A stretch of DNA of 64,000 nt from Adiantum capillus-veneris (GCA_014529385.2 CM043947.1:129386391-129450390), one strand, 5' to 3'; shown: positions 10,993-22,580, numbered from the stretch's first letter. Notes: generated from the letters alone by a model not told the origin. Numbers and translations: made by a program.

Positions 10993-12982
10993 TTAGGATG
11001 CACATAGGTTCATATAGCCTTCCTTCTCCTGCTTTGTTAAATCCGTACCTAGCATATCTTCCACTTCTTTAGCTTGCAAACTACAAACAGGAACTTGCAT
11101 ACCTCTCCTTGCAGTGGTAGAGTCTACTGTGAGTCTGAATAAATCCGTACCCAGCTTCAATAAATCCTCATCACTCTCTTCCTCTTCGACACTGGTCAAC
11201 CCTTCATCATAAGTAGACTCCGTTTCATACTCATAACTGGTACTGAAATCTCGATTATCTCCACCGACTGAGGGATGAAAACGACTTTCCTCGGTCTTTA
11301 GGTCCAACACAATCTGTCCTCCATTTTCCCGATTCGGCAAGCTAAACACCCCGGTCTCCCAATCTTGCTTGGCTCCAATTGCCAACAACCATGGTCTCCC
11401 CAATATAATTGGATAAGCATTTTCTCTTGCTTTCATGACAAGAAAATCAATTAAGCATTCAATTCCCATAACCTTTACCTTCACATCCTGTGCCACTCCT
11501 AAACAACAAGCTTTGGCATGATTAGCCATCCTCATTTTCACATTGGACCTGACAACAGATTTAATGCCAATATCCCTCATAGCAGATTTAGTAATAACAC
11601 AGACTTGGGCACCACCATCGATGTAGGCTTGAACGTGTTTCTTCTTCTCAAGCAAAACATCCACCACCGGAAGCACATCGGTCGGACTCCCCACCTTTAA
11701 GGCTAGCTTTTGTACCACATGCACATCTCCTCCCACTCGAGGAAGCCTCGTACTGACACTAGTTGACCACTGCCTTCTTAACTTAGGGTTTAATGCAAGC
11801 AGCTGCCCAAAAGTGATGTTAGCCTTTTGATTTTGAACATCTCTTACCAAATCATACTCCGGAATACCGCGTCCCAATTGAATATTCTTTTGGGTAATTC
11901 TTCGTCTTCGCCTTCTTCTGATTGGCTCTGGCTGCTCTCTACCTTCATTTACCTTTTCTTTCCCCTTCTTTGCTCTAGTTTCACGCTCCATCTCAGTCTC
12001 TCTTTCACCTCGTGCTCTTTTGTTGGCCATAATGTCAACCTCCTGCCTGTCAACACCAATAATGTTAACCCTTTGTATTTCATCATTACTTGATGGAGCC
12101 GCCTGTACTTGGTTTTCAACCTCCTGCTGCCCTCTTTGGCCATTAAACTGTGCTTGACCCTTGCCTCGACCAAACAGAGGATACATGCCGCCCCTTTCCC
12201 TTGGTGGGTGAGGGCAATCTGGAGCATAGTGACCTTCCTCTCCGCAATTGTAACACCTGCCAGGCAATTGCCTAGCTCTGCCTCTTCCTGTCCTTGCTTG
12301 ACCTCTATCCATAACACTTAAACGAAACTCTTGCATTTGCTCAGACAAATCTTGAACTGTACGTACCCATTGTTGAGGAACGGTTGCTACCCCTTGATTG
12401 GACTGATTCTCCATTTGGCTTCTTCTCTCGGACTCGAATTTGGATTGGGAACCATCGCCTCATACCCCAATGCACCTTGCTCAATCTTCTTCTTTATTTT
12501 CCGGCTCTTAGACCGCGCAATAGCCACAACACCATTATAATTCTCCGGGCCCTCGAAATCCACCTTTTCACGAACTTTGGGATGCAAACAAGCCATAAAA
12601 TTTTCCAATCTAAAGTACTCACCACCATTGACCAACTGCATGGCCATTGCAAAGTCACTCCAGCACTCTTCGAAGCGGGCGAGGAAGACGCTAAATTCCT
12701 CGTTCACGTCCTGCTTCAAATTTTTCAATCTTGCATCCAAGTCGACAGGAGATACCTCTTTTCAAAAATCTTGTAGAAAACGGGCCCGCAACACCGGCCA
12801 CATAAGTCTTGGCTCTCCGTCCAAAGCATAGAACCATGTCTTTGCTTTCCCCGCATCAACAACGGGATCGTTTGCATTTTGCTATCTTCATTTGGCATAT
12901 GCAGTGAAAACTCGAAATCGGCCATCCACTCTTCTGGATCTCCTTCTCTGGCGAAAACTGGTCCATAACTATGTGTTGCCAT
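10993..12982 (-). pseudogene. Gag-protease of element C
   Basis: The minus-strand ATG at 12982 (MATHSYGPVF...) starts gag. A capsid-like segment in another frame follows (12740-12387). A 473-codon open frame from 12414 then carries a good CCHC zinc knuckle (CYNCGEEGHYAPDC, about residues 54-67), an Arg/Glu-rich linker, and a retropepsin domain with YIDGGAQVCVITKSA and AYPIILGRPWL. The Asp-Gly-Gly in the active-site loop replaces Asp-Ser/Thr-Gly and is also found in some plant gypsy elements. An acidic tail follows to 10993. At least one frame break (near 12740) makes gag non-functional. Confidence 0.8.
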
Positions 12983-13059
12983 CTCTCCTTGATGGAAATA
13001 ACTGTCTTTGATCAACACCAACAAGCAATCAACAGCTCCTCTGTGGGGGCACCAGAAGA

Positions 13060-15138
13060 TGGAGAGGGGGAATGGGGAACACACCCAGCACACCAAATGT
13101 CTTCCTCTCTATAGTCCAGGGATTCCACAGCACCCCTAACCTCTCAAATAACACCTTCAAATTGGCTAATTTGCACTAACAACTCCACTTTAGCACACAT
13201 AACAACTATCTCATACCTTGCAAAAACACCTTGCAGCACAAATCCACCCACCCTGCTCAACTCACCCTTTCCGACTCACAAAACACCCCGATTCCGCCCT
13301 CTTGGTAACACCCTTAAAGATGCAGGCAAACCCTCTGCAAGCACTGACCAATACACAAAGAGCGAGAGAAAAGGAGGGGAATGGGGAGAAGCAACAGAAG
13401 AAATAGGGGCAAATATTTGGTATTATTGCATAGGGATTAGTACAATCAAGTATGTAGCTTCAATGGCAAGCTTTGCACTACACAGGCTTGCAACTTTCAA
13501 CTACACCCTCATGCAAAAAAGCCCTCAAATTTTCACGTTTACATTCTTTTATAGGGGTGTCTAGGAGACCCAAAAAAGAAAAATATGAGAGCTCCCCATC
13601 TCATGCACTTCACTTGTAGCTTCATTTAGAATTTCCTTGCATTGCCACCACTTGACACATTTGATTCTTTTCGTATTTGCCTGGTGCAAACCTCTTAATT
13701 GCTTTAGCCTCTCAATTTGGCCATCCGACTTGCCTTGCATTATCCGGCCCCTTTGAATTAACCCTTTGAACACCTTCTCTCTCTTCCATTTGCTCTTCCC
13801 TAACCCTCTGGCGAGATTGGCCTCTTGGCCGGACCTTTTGAGCCCATTCTCGTGCTCCAAACTGGCCAGCTTGGGACCACCTTCTTCCAAGAGGGGGGGA
13901 GGCAATAGCGAGGTCGCTATTGCCCTCCCTCTTTTCTTCAAAATTTTGGGGCCCCAACCGAGCCGCGGGACTCGCTTCTAGTTGCGGGCGTGCCACATCA
14001 TCAAGGCCAAACGGTTGCCTTTCTCACACGCGGGCGCGCGCCAACACGCCGCCCCGCTTTGCCAAAATCGCCACAAAACGCCCTGCACAGCGTCCAGCAG
14101 GGCCGCTGCCCTCGCGCCATTGCCAACGAGAGGGAGAGCTCCCCTCCCTCTTCCCTTGTCTTCTTCTATGGGCTCACGGCCCACATTTTATAGTGCGGCC
14201 CCCAAGCCTTCCATTGCACATATGGGCCAATCACCAGCCATGTGGCAGTTGTGGGGAATACCCCCTCTTTGAATGGCTTCCAAGGCCATGTAAAAATTCC
14301 CATCCTCATTGCTTTTTTGGCCCACTTCACAAGCCTTCCATATTCCACTGAGAAGCCCAATGACCAAAGAAAAAATCCACCCGATTGCCTCGATCGTCGG
14401 CTTTAATTTTGTCCGTGCTCGTCGAATTTCAACTTTCCCTAGGTCCGCCTTCCAAGGCGACCAAAAATTTAAAAAATCATTTGCACACCCTTTATCTTCA
14501 TCAGCCTTTGGTTTTCCCAAGCCATAACTCGGGGCTCGAGGATCAAAATCACGTGCCGTGATTTTGTGCTAACTCCACATGATTTACACTATCACCGAGA
14601 ACTTTGGCGAGGCCCAAAAGATGCCAGATGGCACATCCTCCAATGCGGCCAAGTGGGCTCAGACCTGCCGGCCCCCAGAAAAAATTCAACTGGCCGACCA
14701 TAGCTCTGATCCGAAATCTGAAAAGATGGGTAGGCTCCATAAATTGAGCTCTACACACTTGTACCTTGACTTCCACTTGGTCCACCTGTCCCCAGCTGCC
14801 CTTTCCGGCAAGAATCTACAATCCATTGAAACTTCAACCTTCAATAACTTGGGCTCCATAGCTCGGTTTGATGAGCCATCTGGACCTGCTCCTTCAGCAA
14901 TTCAAGCTCTTCATTCCTGTACCCAAAAGCTGCACTTTGCATCTCCTTCATCTGCTACCCAAATTAGCCCCTCATGGAGCCTTCCTTGGCCTATAAGCCG
15001 CATCAGTCATACAACTCCGTTGCTACCTGTCAGCCCATGATTTTCCTAGCTGCTCCAGTCTTTTGCCATGCTTTTGCTCGCCTGCATATATTATCTACCC
15101 ATGCCACTTTCTCGAGTCAACACACTTTGGCTGTACCA
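13060..15138 (-). repeat. 5' LTR of element C
   Basis: This is 2079 bp, starting TGGAGAGGGGG on the plus strand and ending TGTACCA, paired with 6578-8663. The two copies differ by many substitutions and small indels (for example near 7385/13866), so the insertion is not recent. Confidence 0.85.
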
Positions 15139-16238
15139 ACGCTCTCCAAGACGCCCTAAATGGAGAAGACCATCGCATAATTCTCTTCACCATAATTCAA
15201 AGAGGGAAGAGAGAAAACAAGAGAAGAAAAAGGAGAGAAAGAGGTCACCTCTTCTCCATCTTCCTCATCCTCTTTCTCTTCGGAATAAAGTGATGATGCA
15301 GAAAAGGAAGAACGAGGGAAGAAAAAGGCAAGAAAGAGGTCACCCTCTTCTCCATTCTCCTCATCCTCTTCCTCTTCTAAAGAAAGTGATGGTGCAGCTC
15401 TCAAACTGCCCAAGTGAAGAGGCCATAGGAAATCCTATGCCGCCCAAAAAAGGTCGTACAAGCTCAAAAAGTTCAAAGAGGGAGGAAAGAACATCTCTTT
15501 CTTTACCTACCTACGATGGCGCCTTTTGTGCTACGGACAAAGTCTTGGCCTTTATCCAACAATTCGATGTGGCGTTTGGAGATGAGGGCTTCAGAAAGTC
15601 CTCTAAGCTACATCATGTAGCTATGCATTTTCAAAAGTCCGCCAGGCAATGGTGGTTTAGCCTATGAGCGAACGATGAAGCTCCACGAACATGGAAAGCT
15701 TTAAGAGCTTCCATCATGAAGTAGTTTTTGGCTAGTGATGCCAAAGACAAAGTACTCACCAAATGGCAAAGCTTGAGCTCTCTCCCTATCAATCTATCCA
15801 CAAATATGTAGACAAGTTTTGGGATTTACATCTCAAAGTCACTATCTACAAAAATATGGATTTTGGAGAGCAAAAACAACAATTTTGTGCGGGCTCAGAT
15901 ATGGTGGAGTATGTTAACTCCCAACTCACACCATATTTGCGGTCATACACCATACCATGGTGGCTTCAAGAATCAACTTCCAACAAGGGGCTAAGAGAAA
16001 TCTTAAGACCATGGAGAACAAGGACCGTAGTGACCCTAAGGGGAAGGACAACATCCAAAAGTCTTCCAAAGGCAATGCCAACAACAACAAAGCCAAGGAG
16101 AAGGGAGTTTATAAAGGCAAAAATAAACTCTCTCCTGAAGAGCTAGAGCGTTATCCAAAAAATAATGTTGTTTCAAGTGTGGGGAGCAAGGGCATGCCTA
16201 TCGTGCTTGTCCCCACAAGAATACACGTAATGAGCCTC
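15139..16238 (+). pseudogene. Gag of element A, main part with zinc knuckle
   Basis: After C, the plus-strand gag continues with a strongly basic Lys/Arg/Ser segment (15180-15500). A retrotransposon capsid domain follows (LPTYDGAFCATDKVLAFIQQ, ARQWWFSL, YVDKFWDLHLKV). A stop at about 15665, a stop near 15723 and a frame change near 15950 break it. A canonical CCHC knuckle is readable at about 16165-16215 (CFKCGEQGHAYRAC). It should bind element RNA. The remains are clear enough for family assignment only. Confidence 0.8.
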
Positions 16239-16668
16239 CTAGAGCTACCTTGGTTGAAATTCATGAAGAGGATGCTCATCACAAAGGATCTCCTCTATGT
16301 CCTGCTTGGGGAAAGGTAAGAGAACATGATGCTTTCATTCTCTTTGACCCTGGTTCTACTCACAATTTCATATCCACAAAGTTGGCCACCAAGCTAGGCA
16401 TCCATGCCTATGAGATGGGAGATGTCCTACCTACCGAGATGGTGCTTTCAAGGGGAAAGAAGCCTCAGTCACTCCCTTAATTGAGAAATTGAGGCTCCAT
16501 GTCCAAAGCTATGTGGACAAGGAGGATTTCTTCATCTCTCCTCTCAAACATGAGGACGTAATCCTTGTGGCACCATGGTTGATCTCATGGCTGCCAATGT
16601 TAGTTTCCCTAAAAGAGAAATTTATTTTAGGTACAGGAAAAAAGATATGTACGTAGATGTACTAGCCA
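16239..16668 (+). pseudogene. Protease and linker of element A, truncated
   Basis: The open frame 16250-16480 includes AFILFDPGSTHNFISTKLA, the retropepsin active-site strand with Asp-Pro-Gly instead of Asp-Ser/Thr-Gly. After stops near 16480-16560 the end of the protease and the strand before RT are visible (REIYFRYRKKDMYVDVLA). The text then switches to B-family RT at about 16668. Confidence 0.7.
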
Positions 16669-17560
16669 CATTCACACGTCTGATGAACAAAATTTTCATT
16701 GACCATCAAGATTTTGTGATTGTATTCTTTGAAGACATTCTTGTACAACAAGAACATAAAGAGCATTTAACACGTGTGTTTGATCTTCTTGCACACAACC
16801 ACTCGTATCCAAACACTAAAAAGAGTTCATTTTTCCAATCTTAGATTGAATATTCAGGACACATTGTATCAGGCAAGGGAATACATGTAGATCCCAAGAA
16901 AATTGAATCCATTTAGTCATGGCCTAGACCCAAGAAGTTACATGAACTTCGTCCTTTTATTGGTCTATGCAGTTATTACAAGAAGTTTGTTCGTAATTTT
17001 GCCTACAAATCACACTATTTGACTCTCCAATTAAAGAAAAACACCCCATATGTAGAGAAAGCTACACAAAAGCTCATTCACTACACTCAAGAATGCTTTG
17101 ACTAACGTACTTGTGTCCATCTACAAGAAAGCTCATTCACTGCACTCAAGAATGCTTTGACTAATGCACCTTTGTTACGATTGCTTGATTTTGATCGATC
17201 ATTCTTTCTCATAGTCATTGATGCTAGTGGAAAAGGTACCGGCGGAGTCCTTATGCAGGCTAACCATCCACTTGCATTTGAAAGTCATAAATTTAAACCG
17301 TCTGAAGAAAAATTTAGTACATATGACAAAGAGTTGACTGCTATTGTACATGCCTTAAAAGTTTGGAAACACTATTTAATGGGTGCTGATTTATTCATTA
17401 GAACTGATCGCAAGTACTTATTGTCTCAACCCTTAATAGATGATAAACATATTAAGTGGACTGTCTTCATTCGAAGTTTTCAACCCACCATTCAATACCA
17501 ACCTGGTAAGGAAAATGTTGTAGCTGATGCCTCGACTCTTGAGTCAAAGACCCTCTCTTA
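16669..17560 (+). pseudogene. Partial reverse transcriptase and RNase H of element B
   Basis: It opens in mid-RT at TFTRLMNKIF. The polymerase motif is FFEDI where FFDDI is expected, so one of the two catalytic Asp is Glu. The connection region follows (NTKKSSFFQS, stop, YSGHIVSGKGI). After a 59-bp tandem duplication the RNase H domain starts with LIVIDASGKGTGGVL and KHYLMGADLFIRTDRKYL, and ends YQPGKENVVADA. The N-terminal half of RT is missing because of the junction with element A. Several stops make it inactive. Confidence 0.85.
17071..17164 (+). repeat. 59-bp tandem duplication in the RT-RNase H connection
   Basis: AGCTCATTCACT...GACTAA occurs at 17071-17105 and again at 17130-17164, offset 59 bp. 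Because 59 is not a multiple of three it shifts the pol frame. Confidence 0.75.
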
Positions 17561-17718
17561 ATAATCTATCAACCATTACGGGTACTTCATTCGATTCAAT
17601 GCCTGACACTTATGTACAAGATGATGATTTCAAAAACCACATGGTTGCTAATGATTGACAATTATGTGCACACATTTTTGGAATACACTATTCAAGAAAA
17701 CTTTCTTTATTTCAAACA

Positions 17719-18720
17719 GAAATTGTGTGTAATTAAACCTTTCATACATTGATCATTGAAGAGTTGCAGTAACCACCCTATGCTGGACATAGGGGATTTT
17801 CCTCTACTTTTCAAAACTTATGTTGTGATTTCTATCGACTTGCTATGAAAATTGATGCTAAATAGTTTTTTTTCACTTATTTGATTAAGATCAAGGCAGC
17901 AACATGTAAGAAATTGGGAGTTTTACACCCTCTCCCTATTCCTGAAAAACCTTAGGAACATATTTCAATGGATTTTGTTACTAAATTTTCACTCATTGTT
18001 CACAAGCATGATATGATTTGGATTGCTATTGATTGTTTTTCTAAACAAGCATACTTTATTCCTTGTAAGAAAACACTCACAACACATCAAGTTGCACTTC
18101 TATTCTTTAAAGCTATCTTTCCACATCATGGTTTGCCTAAATTCATAATATCTAATCGAGATTCCAAATTTTGTAGTGCGTTTTGGACTCCTGTTTTTGA
18201 AAATCTTTGAACTACACTTGATTTTACTTTTGCATTCCATCTGGAATCTAATGGTCAAACCGAATCGAAGTCATTAGTCGCACTATCATTGACTTGCTAA
18301 AAGCTTATGTTTCTTCTAAACCCAAGAAATGGGATGGCTACCTGCATAATCTACAATTTTTATATAAGAACACCACTCACACTACCGCATGTAAATCTCT
18401 ATATGAAATTGTGTATGGTCATTCTCTGCCTACTTGTGCTTCACGTCTTTCTAATGTTGTGCCTGTCGATGGTGATTTTACTTCTAATTTTCATGATGTT
18501 TATGCAAGTGTGCATTTTGCCCTTAAAAAACTCACTGGAACTTTACACTAAGCATGCTATCAAGCACCACAAGGCACACTAGCTTAAGGAAGGTGATTAT
18601 GTTATGCTTCACATTGAAAAATGAAGGATCAAAAGTGTTGATACTAATGGTTTTGTTAAACCGGCTCCTCGTTTTTACGGTCCAATCAAAATTTCTGATG
18701 TTTCAATGATGTATTGCAAA
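17719..18720 (+). pseudogene. Integrase of element B (second family copy)
   Basis: It is collinear with 1-990. It shows the damaged HHCC domain with stops, then the core (SMDFVTKFSL with the first Asp, then ISNRDSKF where the second Asp of SDRD has become Asn). The next part (GQTE then frame loss) still encodes the Glu that the first copy has lost. The DNA-binding C-terminal part is read at 18294-18551 and beyond. Each family copy therefore carries a different catalytic lesion. The tail is followed by copia sequence from about 18740. Confidence 0.85.
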
Positions 18721-18768
18721 ATCTGTGGATGATGTGTGATACTTTGATGGTGGTACAACTTAGAAGTT

Positions 18769-19120
18769 ATGTCTCATCATGATTCGTTCAGTTCTCTTGA
18801 GACTTTCCCTAATAGAAATACTGTCATGTGTGTCAAAAATGCCTTTTACCTAGTTCAAGGAAGTGGAAATATTGTGCTAGCTAATGTAGGTGGCATCTCT
18901 TACACACCTTTGGATGCTTTGTATGCACTTGGTATCATGTGTGTCAACAATGCCTTTTACCTAGTTCAAGGAAGTGAAAATATTGTGCTTACTACTACAT
19001 GTGGCAACTCATTCACACTTTTGGATGTTATATATGTACCTGGTATCATGAAGAATCTTTTGTCTATGTCTACACTTGCAAAACTTGGTGTTGTAGTCAC
19101 ATTACTATGCACCTACCACT
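18769..19120 (+). pseudogene. Ty1/copia protease to pre-integrase fragment
   Basis: The open frame contains FYLVQGSGNIVL and later LLDVIYVPGIMKNLLSMSTL, which matches the segment of copia polyproteins between protease and the GAG-pre-integrase region (G-x-G-x-I-x-L, then L-x-D-V-x-Y-V-P-G-L-x-x-N-L-L-S). A 111-bp in-frame duplication (18826 and 18937) repeats 37 codons. It lies between two gypsy integrase segments with no copia LTR, RT or RNase H nearby, so it is a captured fragment, not an insertion of a whole element. Confidence 0.75.
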
Positions 19121-19599
19121 GATGATTTTATTGCTAATTTTCATGATGTTTATGCAAGTGTACATTCTGCCATTAAACACTTAAAGAAACTTTACACTAA
19201 GCATGCTAACAAGCACCACAAGGCACACCAGTTTAAGGAAGGTGATTATGTTATGCTTCACATTGAAAAACGAAGGATCAAAAGTGTTGATACTAATGTT
19301 TTGAGTAAACTTGCTCATGTACCTGGTATCATGAAGAATCTTTTGTCTATGTCTACACTTGCAAAACTTGGTGTTGTAGTCACGTTACTACGCACCTACT
19401 GCTGATGATTTTATTGCTAATTTTCATGATGTTTATGCAAGTGTGCATTCTGCCATTAAACACTTAAAGAAACTTTACATCAAGCATGCTAACAAGCACC
19501 ACAAGGCACACTAGTTTAAGGAAGGTGATTATGTTATGCTTCACATTGAAAAACGAAGGATCAAAAGTGTTGATACTAATGTTTTGAGTAAACTTGCTC
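19034..19599 (+). repeat. 283-bp tandem duplication of a copia/gypsy chimera
   Basis: Each unit joins copia pre-integrase sequence (YVPGIMKNLLSMSTLAKL) to the gypsy integrase C-terminal part (DDFIANFHDVYASVH...KEGDYVMLHIEKRR). GTACCTGGTATC recurs at 19036 and 19319 and GATGATTTTATTGC at 19121 and 19404, both offset by 283 bp. A related single gypsy segment without copia sequence is at 18470-18660. Confidence 0.85.
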
Positions 19600-20003
19600 C
19601 TCGTTTTTACAATCCATTCAAAATTTCTGTTGTGATCAATGCTGTCTCATTTGTTTAGACTTACCTTCACATTAGCACATTGCATTCCACATTAGTCTTT
19701 TAATACCTTTCAGAGGACCCCTACCTACGCATCACATTTATGAGGGTCCACCTTCACTTGTGGACCAAGAAGAACAATTCGTCCCTGCAAAAATAGCTGA
19801 TTATGAGACCACCACCACACGCTCTAGCATGGTTTATATCCGCTATCTTTTGACTTTCAAAGGCCACCCTAGAGAGGATGCCATGGATGTGTGATAAGTT
19901 TTTTTCGCAACTTCCCAGACCTTCTCCACACTTTCCATCACTCACTGTCCAGTTGAATCTCTACTGAGAAACCGAGGACAATTGCTTTTCCTGGTGGGAG
20001 GGA
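19600..20003 (+). pseudogene. Integrase C-terminal tail and purine tract of element B
   Basis: This matches 960-1344: APRFYNPFKIS, then a frame-broken stretch equivalent to the first copy's HISLLKTFRGPL, a CTTTGACTTTCAAAGG-type end, and the purine tract just before the LTR at 20004. Confidence 0.75.
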
Positions 20004-20412
20004 TGTTATGAGACTGGACACCCTCCTGTTGTATGTGCTTAAGTGCAATTGGGATAGCTTGCTTAATGGTAATTATATGATGTCTATTTGATTTTACTAA
20101 GATCGAGTTGATGACGATTTGTAGATTGGAATTTTGGGAGTTGAAAAGGAGGCACCGACAAATGATAATCCTCTCAGTCAATTTACCCGTACACAATGTT
20201 TTAGATTTCCATTCAATAAGCCATTATGGATGCCTATAAACAATTCTAGTGAGAACTCACCCTTAGGGGACATGCAATAAGTGATGTGCTCCACTTAAGT
20301 ACTAAAGTGGACTTGTGAAAGAGGGGCCTCCAATTTTTACGCCCATAACTCAAATAATAAATTAAATACCAAATTCCACTAGAAGGGTTCCGTGGAGTTT
20401 GGGGCTAGGATT
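20004..20412 (+). repeat. Truncated 3' LTR of element B
   Basis: It matches 1345-1760 with scattered differences. The match stops at GGGGCTAGGATT, which in the complete LTR is followed by TTAGGTC but here is followed by CACTACAAGAG, the start of a CACTA-type terminus. Confidence 0.85.
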
Positions 20413-22185
20413 CACTACAAGAGCTCGCTTAAATTCCGACGTCAAATTATCGGCGTCAATGGCGGGTGTCGATATACGTGTAGGTATATTTGGAGAGAGA
20501 TCAAGTTTAAATAAAGTTAATTTTTAACTTTTTGGTGCTTATACTGGCATTCATAGCGGTGCTCATATCGATGACTATAACACATTTCCCTCCTTTATTC
20601 TCTTTTTCTCTTGCCCTCCTCCTCCTCACTTGCTGCAGATCTGCTACCTCACGACTTGCCGGAGGTGAGATTTTCACTTGTGGGCTAATCCCCATCAACA
20701 AGGTGAGATTCTTTTTAAGTTTCCTTGAAGATTTGTGCACTTTAGTGTATGTGTGTGTGCATTTTTACAGTTTTGAGGAAATTTTCTTGCTCAAATAGGC
20801 TGCATGTGAGTGCTGTAACATTCTTTTTTGTTACATACACACACACATTCACATAAACATGCATGCAAAGAAATAAAAATGCAAACTAAACAATATAAAC
20901 ACACTATATACACAACAGACACTAGCCAGCTTGAATACTTTGGCTACATCCAAAACATCTTGAAGTTTAGCTTTAGAAAGTTTGATATTTTTATCTTTGA
21001 TTTCAAGTGGTTCAAAGTTATTACCAGCGGCTATAATGCAATTGTGTGCAAAGATAAAAGTGGGTTGATTCAAGTGAACTCTAGGCGGGTGTGAATAAAT
21101 TCTTGGGATATGTTCGTACTTTTGTAGCATTGTGAACAAATTGTGTTCACACTAGATCCCGTATGGAGAAAAAATGATGAAAAAGATATGTCTAAACCGC
21201 ACTGGCTCTATGTTGTTCAAGTTGCTCACCGGAGCAAGCAAGTGTGTGAAGGATTGGAAGTTGAGGTCGAAGTGCAGGGCCAATGGACAATGTAAGTTTG
21301 GATTTTGAGCTGGCGGTCATTGTTGAGCAGATGCGTGAACCTAGAAATGAGCTTTCAAATATTGAAGTTGATGCGGAGAGCAACGAAGAAGCGCAGTTTG
21401 ATGATGAAGATGCAGAAGCACAGATTGAGATAGACATCTTTGGTGCTCAACACTCATAGAAGAGGAGAGATTGACTACTGATTTTTTTTCTAGGAACTCT
21501 TTTTATTAGTCTACAATACTGGATAGAATCATTGAGTTGTGTTGCAGCTTCATTTTTTTGTTATTTGCATTGCTTACGCGTTTCTTTAGTAAACTAACGC
21601 ATTGTATCTATGTTATTTGTGTATCTGGAGACATGGCTGATGACGATGATACATACTCTCCTAGTTTTAGTTTTCTTATCACTCCGATCGACATGCCACC
21701 CGAGCAGATGGGCTCCTTTTTGACACTGTTCACACCAGAGCAGATTAGCTACACACAAAACCTTTCGGAAGCTGGTTCCTCTAGACCTTCTATGGCCGCC
21801 CCTACACCTAGGACTAGTGTTCTCCGTACCGTGACTGGCCCCACACCTCAGGTGAGTGTGGCCCCTACATCGACGGCTAGTTCATCTTCGAGATTAGGTA
21901 GGTGTCGTTATGGAGGCGGTGGTTGTTGTGGTAGCGGTTCTATTGATGCGTCCACACCACCAAGAGAGTGTCCACCAATCCCTTCAGTAGATAGTTCACC
22001 GATTGGCACACCGCGTACACCTTGGGGATCACAAAGCATGATCCTAGCAAGGTGTACAAGACCAAGGATGGGGCTGTTGTGGCGGATAGGGTCGAAAAGG
22101 CCATGCAACAAAGGATTTGGTAGCTCTGTACAATTTAGTTTGGCCACTTTGTGATAGAGAATTGGGAATCGATGTCATGGATTTA
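20413..22185 (+). mobile_element. CACTA (En/Spm-like) element end
   Basis: CACTACAAGAG at 20413 matches the conserved terminal repeat of plant CACTA elements and lies exactly where the B LTR is interrupted; the adjacent ATT is a candidate 3-bp target duplication. Subterminal sequence and an accessory ORF follow. I did not find the opposite terminus (...CTTGTAGTG) in the window. The element is interrupted near 22186 by cargo element L1. A TNP2 transposase fragment at 36345-37640 may belong to it or to another copy. Confidence 0.65.
21633..22150 (+). pseudogene. CACTA accessory (second-ORF type) protein
   Basis: ATG at 21633 (MADDDDTYSPSFSF) follows a plausible intron acceptor. The product is acidic at the start, then Pro/Ser/Thr-rich, then Gly-rich. 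A one-base frame change near 22020 separates it from a basic segment read as DPSKVYKTKDGAVVADRVEK. Low-complexity N-termini followed by such basic modules are common in second-ORF proteins of plant CACTA elements. There is no catalytic motif. Function would be binding the element ends, by analogy only. Confidence 0.45.
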
Positions 22186-22189
22186 ATAT

Positions 22190-22470
22190 TTACGTAATTA
22201 CGTCAAACTTTGTGTGATCACAAGGTCTTGTTGACACATTTACATGATCATAGTAAACATGATCACACATAAACCGGTTTAGGGTGACCTGCAAACCCAT
22301 ATAAATCCCGCCGAGCTTTTTTGTTTCCCCGACGGGCCCGTGGGTATTATAATTTTCCCTGTGGGCCCGTCGAGGAAACAGGAAAGCTCGACGGGCTATT
22401 ACCGTTATATATACGCGGGCCCGATCGGGCCTGCTTGGTCATTATATATACGCGGGCCCGATCGGGTCTT
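22190..22470 (+). repeat. Left end segment of L1
   Basis: It contains TTTACGTAATTACG, a block of ATGATCA-type palindromes, TGACCTGCAAACCCATATAA, then alternating CGACGGGCCCG/CGCGGGCCCGATCGGG motifs. ATATATACGCGGGCCCGAT is repeated at 22411 and 22444. The reverse complement of 30150-30425 shows the same sequence of motifs. Confidence 0.6.
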
Positions 22471-22471
22471 C

Positions 22472-22580
<109 letters not shown>

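Larger units (their letters stand above)
6578..15138 (-). mobile_element. Ty3/gypsy element C with long LTRs
   Basis: Two direct repeats of about 2.08 kb (6578-8663 and 13060-15138), both with TG...CA ends, flank a minus-strand gag-protease-RT-integrase region. On the minus strand the order is 5' LTR, primer-binding-site-like TGGTGCCCCCAC at about 13042-13053, gag, PR, RT, IN, a purine tract (about 8664-8682) and 3' LTR. Flanking bases are ACAC (6574-6577) and ACGC (15139-15142), an imperfect target duplication. It interrupts element A's gag. Confidence 0.85.
4684..16668 (+). mobile_element. Ty3/gypsy element A, truncated, inserted in B
   Basis: It contains a putative 5' LTR, a primer-binding site at 5810, gag (6176-6577, resuming at 15139), zinc knuckle and protease, ending in the protease-RT linker (REIYFRYRKKDMYVDVLA) at about 16660. 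There the text joins B's RT (TFTRLMNKIF). No RT, integrase or 3' LTR of A is present, so its right end was lost by deletion or recombination. Element C sits inside its gag. Confidence 0.6.
1345..20412 (+). mobile_element. Ty3/gypsy element B, interrupted by nested elements
   Basis: The order is 5' LTR 1345-2059, primer-binding site 2061, gag 2966-4048, protease about 4112-4410, insertion of element A and its passenger C (about 4684-16668), then RT and RNase H 16669-17560, integrase 17719-18720, a rearranged copia/gypsy stretch to about 19600, purine tract and truncated 3' LTR 20004-20412. The first half of the RT is missing at the A/B junction near 16660. The assignment to one element rests on order, strand and matching LTR starts (TGTTATGAGAC) at both ends. 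Confidence 0.7.
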
